Source: Ptychodera flava (Eukaryota > Hemichordata > Enteropneusta > Ptychoderidae). From it: a DNA stretch of 64,000 nt. Both the position numbers and the translations under genes were made by a program. The DNA lies in assembly GCF_041260155.1 (NCBI RefSeq), contig NC_091928.1, positions 44,618,637 through 44,682,636 of the forward strand, written 5' to 3'. The notes under the pieces were generated by a model. It made no database searches, was not told the DNA's origin, and saw only the letters and a program-made list of their open reading frames with translations. Positions within the stretch are counted from its first letter, which is position 1; every line of letters begins with the position of its first letter. Below, in pieces: positions 27,301 to 38,384 of this stretch.

Positions 27301-29730
27301 CTGAAAATCTCTTCAGACAGTCAAATAACGAATCATCACTACATGTATTAAAGACACATGTATTTTCTGATGCATATATTCTGTATATTTGTAAGAATTG
27401 TATTTTTTTACTTTTTTGGTCAATAATTGGCACATTGGAATGACATATGTTGATGATTTCATAACAAAAACTATGAAATCCATGAGAATATTTTGGTGAA
27501 TTTTATATTTGCAGCATAATTATATTACAAAATGTTTTTATCACTATCAAGAATAACTAATAGAATAGAATGGACTAAAATCACAAACATCTGCCTCTAG
27601 GTTTTACAGTTGATGAGATGAAAACATTTTCTGTTTTTTTGACAAATGCCTCGTTAAGTTTTCTAATCTGGAGAAATACTGGAGCCATATTTGTACAAGC
27701 TTCAAGTTTTGTTAATACAGCGGTGATGTTATGAAAGCCGGGGATAGGATTTAAGCTGTTTAATGGAAAAACATGGAACACAAAGGGGATAGGAAAGCAG
27801 AAAAGGAAACAAAAAGGTCACTAAACACTCATGTTGATTTTATCTTCAAATGTTTTTTGACAAAAGGGACTTTCTTTGAAGCACCGAGTACTTACCATAC
27901 TGGTTACGATGTTTTTATACACTTTCTCTTATCGCCCGAAATTTACTTGTAAAACCATTGTACAAGTAATGCTGCATGAACATTGCTCCGAAATGGAGAC
28001 AGCAGCCCTACGCAACATAACTCTACCACTGTACTTAGAGACCATGTGACCATTAACTCTCTTTGAAGGGCTATCGATTCCTTAACCATGCCATGTTTCA
28101 GCCATTTTACCACTACACCAAACCCTCCTATCTATATACAGCATCATCACATTTCATCATCACTTATCACATCACTGCACTGTTACCATAGTAACCAGTT
28201 ACCATAGCACCAAACCAATACACAATCGCCTGGCATGTGGTATAGCAGTAAAACGAATGGTCAGAGAGAGGCAAAACAACAAAACAAAATTGGCAAAAAA
28301 TCACAATGCAGCAAGTAACTACAACAATCATTTCAATTTAAGACAAATATTTTTTGTCGTTCGGTATCTTGTCATTTGGTTTTCATCACAGATTTCACAT
28401 ACTGATACACGTATCGTTTTTTTCCACCTTCTTTAGATGCAGGGTTGTTGTAAGATTTGAAACAAATAATATAAAATAAAATAACAGAGGAAAATAAAAT
28501 GAATGATTCTTACTGCCTGTAGCTGCGTGAGTAGTAGCGACAGTCTCTGGAAAAGTGACCTCTTTCCCCACACTGATAGCATCTGAGGTTTGGATCGTAG
28601 CCTCGACGACCTCGCCCACGTGTACGAGGTCGGGCAAGACTGACCCGTACTCGGCCACCACAAAGCATCCTGGAATCAGAAAAAGAAACTGAAAACTTTC
28701 AGGGAGTCAAATAATTAAAAAAGTGATTTTTTAATTTCGGGAGAAAGTCTTGAAATGGAGATAAAAGTATGTATATCACACAAAGATGGTTTTAAAAACA
28801 TATTTTGTACCAGTCGCCTATTCAACGTATCATTTAATCCTCTTTCTCCCAAGTGGTATTTATTTCTATGGTTTGTCTACGTAGCTTGGTAGAAAGCGGA
28901 TTAATTAAAAACCTGGGGCATTCTGTGATGTATTTCACTGTTGTCTTTGAAAAAAGTAACAAGGCAACACTTACTGAGAGTTCACAGTTCAGCACTACAT
29001 GTAAGTTTGGCAAACAAGAGAGATGAGGTACTAATGGCATTATTTCTGTTTGGGGGGGGGGGGGCAGTAAACCTGGTAAATTTTACTCCTTTGATACATA
29101 TAAAATTCAATCATATTAGAGAACAGAATTGTCAGTCACTAATTCCAAAACACTGGAAAACACACAGAGTCAGATATAGAAGAGGCAAGGTGGCAAAATT
29201 TCCGGTTTTCACCCTTCGACAACCATGGTTTGGGCTGATCTCATTGTTTTCAACAGCAAAGTTGTATCTCTATTCAGGGAAAAGGATGAAAGTTGACATA
29301 AGAGTTTAAGGACACGTCAAAGTCTGATTAGCCCTTCTCTGATACTTGCATGTGTAGGTCTGAATTAGCATCGGCACTGACAAAGTGTGGAATGTTAATT
29401 TACATGATAGGGACCTCACCTTCCATCCATGTCTCGGATAGCTTCTTCTGCATCTTCCCTTTTGAGGAACACTATAAATGCAAAGCATGGAGGGTTACGG
29501 GCTACCCAAACTTCCCCCAATTTTCCATACTTTGAAAATGCCTTCTCGATTTCCCTTCTTGAGCAGTCGATTCCAAGGTCACCACAGTACACCCTGGTAC
29601 CGTCAGCGTCCCAGTCAGGTGAATGAGAACGACGCGAGCTGCGACGACTTCTAGATCCATGGTGGTCCCGGCGCGGTGACCGCGATCGAGACCTGGACCT
29701 TGACCTAGAATATGACCTGTAGTGACTCAT
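21374..29730 (-). CDS. SR splicing factor, SRSF7/9G8-like, with an extra N-terminal RS region
   Basis: Seven coding exons, all with GT-AG borders: 29730-29420, 28669-28514, 24028-23927, 23372-23337, 22685-22602, 22196-22146 and 21467-21374, giving 277 aa. SR proteins bind exonic RNA through the RRM and recruit the spliceosome through phosphorylated Arg-Ser repeats. Visible domains: RS-rich residues 1-38, RRM about 45-115 (RNP2 VYCGDL at 47-52; RNP1 region NPPCFAFIVF at 79-88), CCHC knuckle CYQCGERGHFSRDC at 134-147, then an RS tail to about 247 and a non-RS terminus. The RRM and knuckle order is that of SRSF7. The RS block before the RRM is not, and is more like TRA2. The conserved RNP1 glycine is Cys. 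The start at 29730 follows a 3' splice site at 29741, so the 5' UTR is spliced. It lies head to head with the SRSF7-like gene at 34485. Confidence 0.88.
23826..23895 (-). mobile_element. 3' tail of the 2A-LINE family, in an SR-gene intron
   Basis: The segment tttattcagtatcttaggcc matches the 3' end of the LINE at 48603-53407 (tttattcagtactataggcc), including the following accagcc/accggcc. It is a dead-on-arrival 5'-truncated copy and sits about 30 bp downstream (on the minus strand) of the exon ending at 23927. Confidence 0.6.
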
Positions 29731-31112
29731 TAGGCTCAACCTATAAACAGACCAAAGGTAAAACAATGGATGAATGCATAGTCATGAGTCTCATTATATG
29801 TTTGATCAGGAATGGATGTTACAACCACATATGCCAAAGACAACATCACAAACAGATTGAATTCTCTAAAGAAGAAGGTGCAACAAATATTTGGTCAAAG
29901 CAGAATGGCATTTGTACATCATTATGGATTTGTTCTGTTTGGTCACATTGTTTTCGGAAGAAAAAAATGCAAGAACAGTCAATGAAGTTTTGATGTTCGT
30001 ATTTCAGCTGATCTGTCAGAATGAAAGATATACATCTTGTCGGCCCTTTCAGGCCTAAAACCTGTACGTAAAAGGTGGCTCTGGTAAGTTTTAAGAATGT
30101 CAGGAGTGAATGAAACGAATTAGTTTATGCATAACATCAAGCTAACACAATCTCTATTTATTACGGTTTTCAACTTTTGCATCAAGTTAAATTTGCTTTT
30201 CAAAGGATTCCAGATTTACTGTCATGTTCAACGGATTAAATTACAAACACAGCGGGAAAGGGAAATACTGTTGACTCTCCTTTGGAAAATTCAGGTTTTA
30301 GATTGGAGCTAAACAGCACTTTTCCGTGACGTGTAATTTCTGTACACCTGTAGAATCTGGTATACAATGTTGTGATTTGACCCTTGACAATAACTGGTAT
30401 CCAGTGGATGTCAGCCAGTTATGAGTTCAGCCAGAGCCCACATTGACAATCTCAATCAGTAGGGGAGGTCAGGCATTTTCAACAAATATAAGGGTAGCAT
30501 GGATGTATGATTACATTCGCATTATTGTTGAATATAACATATGCATTTTAGTTTGAATTTTTTTCTACACTTCCTCTTATTTTGTGGCAAGGAAACAATC
30601 AGAAAACAGTGTGCAGCGGTCCATTCTGAACACATATACCGCATGTTTCTGCAGATTGTATGCATACAGAGATACAGAAGGGCATTGTTTAATAGTACAT
30701 GTACTGGTAGTAATTCTATGGGCTTCAAGTTACTTCATTGCAAGTAAATCATGATGAACATTACACTGTGCAGCCGTTGTCATCATGTTGTTAGGATTAC
30801 ATGTATGCCTGAACTAGCTGACAACTGGCTGAGCTAACAACTGGCCGACTACTCCATCTGGCCAAGCTCCCCACTGGGCAACTTCTCTTTTATTCCAAAG
30901 ACATTAACTGTGGGCGAGTGTTGAGTGAAATAATAGTTAAAAGGACACCCTCCACACATGGATGAGGAGAGACACCGCAAAGGGTAAATGATTATTGAGA
31001 GACAATTTTGTGAAAACAATAAATTTAAGAGCTTTTCACTAAAACTTACTCCATAGAGTAACAGTAAAAAGCTCTTGAGCCATGATAAGGGACACAAACA
31101 GGAGAATTACTT

Positions 31113-31130
31113 GTAATCAGGGAGGTAGCA
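31113..31130. repeat. Left 18-bp direct repeat flanking the foldback element
   Basis: gtaatcagggaggtagca, identical to 31681-31698. Confidence 0.85.
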
Positions 31131-31680
31131 AAATTGTAGCTCTACGGTGAGGCGGTCGGTGAGTTTTTGTTTTTGCGACCTCGCTCACCAGTAGAGCTAC
31201 AATGCCGAAGGCCCTGTAGCATACAAAATAAGCATGCTGCTCATGGCATGGCATTTTGATATAAAATCCCATAAAACACTATACTACACTAACCTTGTCG
31301 TGTATGGGGTTTGGTATTTGTTCAAATACGTCGATCGCGTTCCAAAAACATTTCTTGGAGCCGCCATTACCAACTTCCGGTAATGGCGGCTCCCAGAAAC
31401 ACGCTCAATGTTTATGGAACGCGATCGACGTGTCTGTGCTAACACAAAACCCCATAAACGACAAGGTTAGTGTAGTATAGTGTTTAGTCTTCAGTAGTGA
31501 TAAATCGGTACGACCAAATGCAGTAAATATGTGGGATTTTACATGAAAATGCCGCACCATGTGTGGCCCGCTTATTTTGTATGCTACAGGGCCTTCGGCA
31601 TTGTAGCTCTACTGGTGAGCGATGTCGCAAAAACCAAAACTCACCGACCGCCTCACCGTAGAGCTACAATTTTGCAGCTA
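31131..31680. mobile_element. Palindromic foldback element, 550 bp
   Basis: The two halves are inverted copies that meet at a perfect hairpin (ggagccgccattacc, 7-nt loop, ggtaatggcggctcc; 31357-31393). The left arm lacks about 50 bp present in the right arm. Each arm tip contains its own smaller inverted repeat (attgtagctctac ... gtagagctacaat). The outer ends read caaaattgtagctctacgg inwards on both sides. It is flanked by a perfect 18-bp direct repeat. There is no coding capacity. Confidence 0.85.
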
Positions 31681-31698
31681 GTAATCAGGGAGGTAGCA
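31681..31698. repeat. Right 18-bp direct repeat flanking the foldback element
   Basis: Identical to 31113-31130. It is either a long target-site duplication or a duplication produced with the palindrome. Confidence 0.85.
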
Positions 31699-32572
31699 CA
31701 CTATCTCCATGTTGTAACATTATGACAAAAGATTAGCAGACACACCTTTAGATGCAAACTAAATGGGATTTCCTTCAGAGCTGTAAGTGAAAGCGATAGT
31801 ATGAGAGGCGTTGCTGTGTAACTTGTGATTCAATCAAAATTGCTGTGTCCACTAATCTTCATTCTCGCCCACAATTGATGACAAAGTAAATCTCAACGTA
31901 CAGCATCACACACTGTAGATCACTAAAAGTGTCTGCATCATTTGCATTTGCATAGTGAGAAAATTGGAACTTAAATTTAAAAAATGCCTACCCGGTTACG
32001 TTCCTGGACATATGTTAAGAGCGGCATACAAAAAACCGAACGTCTTAGGCAAGAAATTTAAGATACCCGCCCTTACTTCAGTACAAAGTGTCAGTTGAGC
32101 TCAGCAGTAAACGACAATATTGCAACTCCTTCTCTGACTACTGCAACACCTGCGACAACATCTGACTGAGACGCCGACGCTTTGCTTTGCACCGTCCTGT
32201 GGTTTACACATCCACAAACATCATATAATATTCAATATTTTAATGATAGGACTAGGTGCGCAGCGTTTAGCCACGTCAGCACTCGCACGCACGAATGCCA
32301 ATCAACGTTACTCACATTATTTTGATATCCATATGTAAAGATATAAAAATATTGCCCTCTGCCTATTACTTTGCCGCGGCGCACCAGGGGGTCTAGACTA
32401 GAGAACGCATGTGTAGACCAATAGAAAGCAAATCGATAGGGAAGTCGGCAAAAAGGTATTTGGAATTGACTGGAACCTGCTAAAATTGCGCGAATACATT
32501 GGTTACAGCACAACGACAGAATAATCTCTGATTTCTGCTGATGCAAATACCTTCATAACCGAGCAAACTTAC

Positions 32573-32690
32573 CGCTGAGTTTCTGGAAATGCTGGGTAAA
32601 TTTGCCAGCACAGTTTGCGAGTACACCCACCTTCAACACCACGCCAGCGCTATGGCGATTTCGGCAATGTTCGGTAAGCATCGGACTAGG
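32573..32690 (-). other. Probable 5' UTR exon of the minus-strand SR gene
   Basis: On the minus strand a consensus donor (cagcg then gtaagt) ends at 32573, and the coding exon begins after an acceptor at 29741. The upstream boundary is a guess. Nearby sequence is richer in CpG than its surroundings. Confidence 0.4.
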
Positions 32691-32910
32691 GTCAGTATAG
32701 TGTTAAAGTTAATAAAATAATTTTGTGGTTCGATCTTCATTCACTTAAGAGTGAATTTCTTGGCATGTTAGTTTTGATCTAAATTAAAAAAATGCCTAAT
32801 ACTTAAAATTGACATATAGTGGACATATGATTTTTAAGTAAAATAGAGGGCGTGTACATATATATGTGCATATCTAACAATAAATTATTACTTACTTCAC
32901 CCTTTTTCCT
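32690..32910. promoter_or_regulatory. Candidate bidirectional promoter of the SR gene pair
   Basis: This is the gap between two outward-facing candidate 5' UTR exons (minus donor at 32573, plus donor at 32956). It is AT-rich with several TATA-like stretches (ataaaataat, tatatatg). No single core element is convincing. The call rests on the exon geometry. Confidence 0.3.
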
Positions 32911-32956
32911 TCAAGCTTCCGGTAAAGAACGCTGTGCGCAGTCCAAGTAAAGAAAG
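32911..32956 (+). other. Probable 5' UTR exon of the plus-strand SR gene
   Basis: A good donor (gaaag then gtaagc) ends at 32956, and an acceptor with ttcag lies at 34465, 19 nt before the start codon. The transcription start is not determined. Confidence 0.4.
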
Positions 32957-33823
32957 GTAAGCACAATACTAGTCCAAAACAAAGTGTTAAATTCCATTTG
33001 AGCTAATCTGTCTGATGAATGATAGTTTGTGTTGGAAAGAATATCTCGGGGCTAACGTTATTACTACACGCATGGGAACAAAATGTGTAAACATCAAGTA
33101 TTTTATCATTGTAAAGGTGCAGATTGTCATCCATCTTGTTTTGCTCTGCGCAGGATAGATGTTGAATGGCGCGTGACATTTATCCAGGACATTGTACGAA
33201 CAACAACAGGGAACAGTGACATGCATCTTCATGATATAAGCTGGCTAGGGAATCATTTTTCAGTTTTCATAAATATTGGCACCACTTAGTTTCCATGTGT
33301 TTCTGTGAAGAAGCCCCACAATTCCTGAAATTTTTCCATGCCACGCGGACATCCCAGAACAGGTCTCTGTCAGTGTAAAAAATCATGGTTTATCGTTTGG
33401 CTGCTTTTGGAATTCCGTACCCACATACTTCTGTGTTTCAGCACAAATTTCTAGCCTTAATCACGAAAATTCAACCCCTTGATATGCTGCGGTTTAAACA
33501 GGAACTTCCTCTATAAAAGCATGAATATCGGAAATGTATGCAAATGTAGAAAAGCCACGCTACTGATCGGCCGTGCCATGTTTGGTCCCAGAATCACATA
33601 AGTTTGTCATGTTTCAAATGTTTATGGTTATTAAATCTTAATGTCTGTAAATATACACAGACTAAACTTGAGTCGTAAATAAACTGGAAATATGTTCCGT
33701 TTTTTTGTCGGAGAAGGCAAATAAGTTTCAGTGTTTCCCTTGGACCGCTATTTGCATGATATGACACGAAAGACTCCATCACGATTATTGAAATTTATCA
33801 TACGGTCAAAGTGATGTGTACCC

Positions 33824-34175
33824 CAGCTGCAAAATTGTAGCTCAACAGTGGGGCAGTCGGTGAGTTTTGGTTTTTTGCAACGTTGCTCACCAGTAGAGCT
33901 ACAATGCCGAAGGCCCTGTAGCGTTCAAAATAAGAGCGCCGCACATGGCGCGGCATTTTGACGTGAAATCCCACATATTTACAGCATTTGGTCGTACCAA
34001 TGTATCACAACTGATGACTAAACACTATACTATACTAGCCTTGTCGTTTATGGGGTTTGGTATTTGTTCAAGCACGTTGATCATGTTCCATAAACATTGA
34101 GTGTGTTTCTGGGAGCCGTCATTAGTTGGTAATGGCGGCGCTCAGAAATGTTTTTGGAAGGCGATCGACAGGTAT
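33824..34175. mobile_element. Truncated second copy of the foldback element
   Basis: Starts gctgcaaaattgtagctc and follows the full arm of the 550-bp element, including the ~50 bp missing from that element's left arm. It passes the central hairpin (gggagccgtcatta ... taatggcggcgctc) and stops about 60 bp into the other arm. No direct repeats were seen. Confidence 0.75.
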
Positions 34176-34484
34176 GGTATTTATTTAAACATGTTAACCT
34201 TCTTAACCAAGTTAACCTTCTTTCCGTAGGCTCATTTTTTTCAGCTGTTACAAATGATGGAAGTTACGTATGCCATTTCACCTGAAGTAGGTGTAAACTA
34301 TATACCCACATAGAAGATGCTGAGTGTCCAGACAGATTTTATAACACAGACGTAAAACCTGCATTGGTATAGCAGCGGCGTAACTTTATCTGTGTGAATA
34401 GGGTAAAAGTCATGATGCAGTGTTCATAACAATAACAGGTAGTACTTGTGAAATGAATCTTTCAGAATACGGTAGCTGCTGAAG

Positions 34485-37400
34485 ATGTCACATTACAGAG
34501 ATAGCAGCTCCCTGGACTGTAAAGTCTATGTCGGCGATCTGGGAACAAATGGAACAAGGCATGAAATAGAGAGGGCATTTGTCCATTATGGCCCTCTGCG
34601 TAATGTTTGGGTTGCAAGAAATCCGCCAGGATTCGCATTTGTTGAGTTTGAAGATCCCAGAGATGCTGAAGATGCTGTCAAGGGTTTGGATGGACGGTAA
34701 GAAAGTACAAAAGTGACTTAGACATATACATGTAGTGATGTTTGTGAAGGGAATACTCTGTGTCAGGCATTTAGTGGCTATTGTTGGCCAGTCTTATGAA
34801 GGCGCAAATGTGCTTGGTTAACCCTTTGAGTGCTGTATTTTTTCCACCAAAATTTTAGTGCAACATTGTATCAATTTTTATGAATTTTTCTGTAATTTTT
34901 TAAAATAATTCTTTACAAAATGGACATCACATTTCAGCAGCTACAGCCTATTTGCAAAATTTTGGCAAAATCTGAAAAAAATTTGCTGGAGTATATTTTA
35001 TAAAGATGACACAAATTGACTTTGGCACTGTGACTCAAAGGGTAAAGAACAGCAAAACGGGCTCAATAGGAGTGCTGACAGCATCATATGATGTTGTAAC
35101 ACGTTTGCATCATGGTCCCTCTGGAGGGACCGTGTTTGCATGGAGAAATAATTAATTATGGTATGTGGCAATGCGCCGTTGTTTCAAATGTACTTCTTAA
35201 AAAAAACTGGTCCTTTATACCAACATTCATTCATTTTGCACAACATTGACCTCATGTTTGGCAAAGTGAGACTTCCTTCTAAGCAAATTGGGTTGAATTG
35301 TTATACTTAGTTTTGTGAACTGTAATTTCAAATAAAACCAGCAAAAAGTGCAAAATTAGGTTTACCCTTTCTGTACTGCAACCCCTCTCTCCTCAAAGTC
35401 ACGAAAATTCTGTTGACTTTCACAATAACGCCCAGAAGATAGCATTCAAAGGCCATTAGTCTGTCAGGTCAGTGAGTTCAGTGCTGCCAGTATGTTATAG
35501 CCCCTGGTCAAATCCAGTGATATGGAATTATACATGAACCCTTTTAAGGTGAGTTTAAGGGGGTTTAAACTATTGACAAATTGTAGTTTGACTCAGCCTA
35601 ATGACAAGCTGTTGGCCTGGCTACGTGTTTGAGTAAGAGTTTTAATCAGACATTGGTCTCTTGTGTCTTTGCAGAATGCTGTGTGGTGTCAGGGTGCGGG
35701 TGGAAGTATCCAGCGGGAAAAGCCGTTGGGCAAAGTGGGGAAGGCCACCACCGCGCCGGTCTTTCTCTGAAGAACGTTGTTATGAGTGCGGAAAACGTGG
35801 ACACTTTGCCAGAGACTGCTACCATGCCCGTGGAAGTAGCAGCCGTAGCTATGGAAGATCATCCCGACGACGATCCAGGTAACATGGACTTTTTATCCTG
35901 GATAAAGTAATGCTTGACATTGCCCTTATCATGTGTGCCTTCACAAATTTTTACCCAGCCTGGCCTTCCACTAGCAACCTGCTAATATTTTGTGTTCTGT
36001 GAAAGTCAGTAGATGACTATGTTCAGAAACCTTTAAAATTGACCTCAACATATAAATTATTATGACCAATATTATGATACAGAATACTGCTATGTGAAAA
36101 AGTGGGAATCTTCTGTAGCAATGATTATTACACAGAAAAATATGTATTGTTAATTCTTGTACTAATAGTGGCGAAGATTTTGGTTTTGTCATTTTTGCAT
36201 CAGTATAATTCACTGGCATGCATTTTCAATAACACATAAGCAAACTTTTCCATCTCAGTCAAAACAGTGCCTGAAATTTTCCTGCCATTAAAAATTCTTC
36301 ACATGTATTTAAAATTAAGCATGTCTGGGAGGTTTGATTGTGTCTTGATTTTTCCATGGGCAAAGTTTCGGAAAAGATTTTACAAAAGAATATATGCAAA
36401 TTTGAAGTTTCTTTTTATGCAAAAGAAATTATAGAATGAAATTCTATGTCTAGCATGAAGCATGGACTTTTGTCTCAGCATTTATGTTACCTGTGACTGA
36501 ATTATTTGGACATTATGATCCACCAATCCATGCTGCTGGTTCTAATATTCCAATACCAACATATGGCACTATTGTGTTGTCGATAATTATTTCCTTAATT
36601 GAATTATGAATATCACCTGTGGCGTGTGTATTGTCATGCGTGTACCATATTTAGGAATTGTAGTTGCTATATGTTTGGTAATGGAATATTCTATGCTTGT
36701 TCATATGCAAACAAATTTGCACAAAATCCAAAATGCCTCATCTTTATATTGTTTACCTGTGCCACAGGTTCCCATTGAGATATCCTATTACACACAGGGC
36801 AATTTTTCCATGTGTTTTTGTTTTCCTTTGTCACCATTTTATTAACCAAGCTACCCCATTGTTTCAGGGAAGCGTTCAGCGTTTAGTCAGCATTCTGCTA
36901 GTTTTGTCAGCATGCAATCATGAGATCACCATGAGAACATCATGTGATCATCATGTGAACAACATGTGAACAACATGTGCAACTTTTGAGTTCAGCACAG
37001 TCAGCTAATGGCCCAGGGCACCATTGACAACAAACCAGCCTTGGAGAGTCTCTTTTCCTAAAAGTTCAGCTTATCAACAGGCTGTCGGAAATTCATCAAT
37101 TTTGAGTCGACTTCCCTAAAGTTACTCTTGTGGCAATGCTCAGCCCTGGGAGTTGTCTGTTGTCAGCACGCGAGTTCAGCCATGGGGTGTCGGCACGACA
37201 TCTCGGGCTACCTTCTATATCTGAGAAAGGTTGTTAAATAAATTGTTTCAATTTCTCTTTCATTGAACAATTAAAGGAATGTTGTCAATATCAGATTGTA
37301 CTGCTTTTATCATTTGCCCTCGTTTTCCAACTCCAAAACAAAAGTACCTGACAATTTGTTTTCAGATGCTAATTAATCAAATAGCACTTGTCTTCACTAA

Positions 37401-38384
37401 ATGTTTTAGTCTATTTCTCGTGATGGGTCTTCATTCTGCATCACTTAAAAGACAGATTTCTTTCACAGTAAATGTACTGGAACCTCAATATAGTTTCTAT
37501 ACATTCTATCTCCAAATAAAGTTTTCTCTTCTAGTCTGCTGATTTGTAGATACTCTTGTATGAAGATATGGTGATGGAATTTAAACAAAAATGGCTAAAT
37601 ATTGTGAAAAAAATACATGATAAAGTTTTATAATTAAATGCTCCACAACCACCAAGCTTTGATTATATTGTATGCTCTCAGTGCTAACGTACATTCTTTT
37701 TCTCAACAAGGTCAAACTCTCGTTCCCGTTCCCCATACCGGCGCAGTTACAGCCGTAGCAGAAGTCGCAGCAGAAGCAGGAGCAGTGGCAGGTAAGGGTA
37801 CATAGAAACTGGTCCTACAGTGAGAATTTGACACCAGCAGGTAACCATGCTGTCTTTGTCGGGATGAACAATTCCACTTTAGAACCAACAGTCCAATGCT
37901 TATTAAAGTCCCTGGGACAAAGTCCGGGGGCATATAGGTTTGGTCATGTGTGCCTGTCTGTGTGTCCATTCATACAAATATTTCAGAGATGCCTGGAGCA
38001 CTTTCTTTCGAAATGTGGACTACAAGGATTACTCCCTATGTCATACATATGCACATTGATTTGTATTGTGATACAATCCAATATGACCATCATTTCTCTA
38101 ATTGTTTACTAATTGATACCAAGTAGGGACTATGTCATCAACAATGACTTGTCATTAATTAAATCCTGTAGCCCTGCAAAGGTAATTTGATAGTCAGACC
38201 ATGTGTTACTTACATCCAAATGAAGTTTGTAATATAATCAATGGGTTACAAACAATGCAAACCAAGGAGTGCTTTCTGAAATAAAACATTGGACCAGCTG
38301 GTGGCTATTGCCCCCAGCTGGCTGGACATCATTGAATGTAATACTTACGTAGCCTTTTTCTCATTCATTTATAGGTACAATTAA
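34485..38384 (+). CDS. SRSF7: SR splicing factor, SRSF7/9G8 type (compact)
   Basis: Four coding exons with GT-AG borders: 34485-34696, 35675-35878, 37711-37791 and 38375-38384, giving 168 aa. The protein has an RRM at residues 10-83 with RNP2 VYVGDL and canonical RNP1 [10 protein letters not shown], followed by the [16 protein letters not shown] block diagnostic of the SRSF3/SRSF7 group. A CCHC zinc knuckle [14 protein letters not shown] places it with SRSF7 (9G8) rather than SRSF3. The RS tail is short and ends SSGRYN. Expected role: nuclear splicing regulator and mRNA-export adaptor. The tail comes mostly from a single RS exon, against four in the divergent minus-strand paralogue. Candidate 3' UTR runs to about 39850. 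Confidence 0.92.
34818..35046. mobile_element. TTAA MITE (piggyBac-like), in SRSF7 intron 1
   Basis: Begins ttaaccctttgagtgctg and ends with the inverted gactcaaagggtaaa, where the right TTAA is mutated. Related copies lie at 60860-60969 and 62839-63072. TTAA borders with CCCTTTG ends fit piggyBac-derived MITEs, which is inference without a transposase. Confidence 0.75.
35111..35134. repeat. Hairpin, 11-bp arms
   Basis: catggtccctc and gagggaccgtg separated by two bases. A near-copy in inverse orientation lies at 44711-44732. Confidence 0.7.
36868..37240 (+). other. Candidate poison cassette region in SRSF7 intron 2
   Basis: A good acceptor (pyrimidine-rich tract, then ccattgtttcag at 36867) would splice in phase to exon 2 and reach an in-frame TAG after five full codons (36884-36886). 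Downstream sequence is dense in tcagc and atcatg motifs. Most SR genes carry a stop-bearing cassette exon in the intron after the RRM/knuckle exons. No strong donor follows, so the right edge and the call are uncertain. Confidence 0.25.

Noticed and set aside
28395..28663. Minus-strand frames over the zinc-knuckle exon starting MVAEYG or MWWPST
   Set aside because: They are the wrong frames. Splice phase from the RRM exon selects the frame giving CYQCGERGHFSRDC.
35629..35910. Plus-strand 93-codon frame over SRSF7 exon 2
   Set aside because: Wrong frame. The frame in phase with exon 1 encodes the CCHC knuckle.
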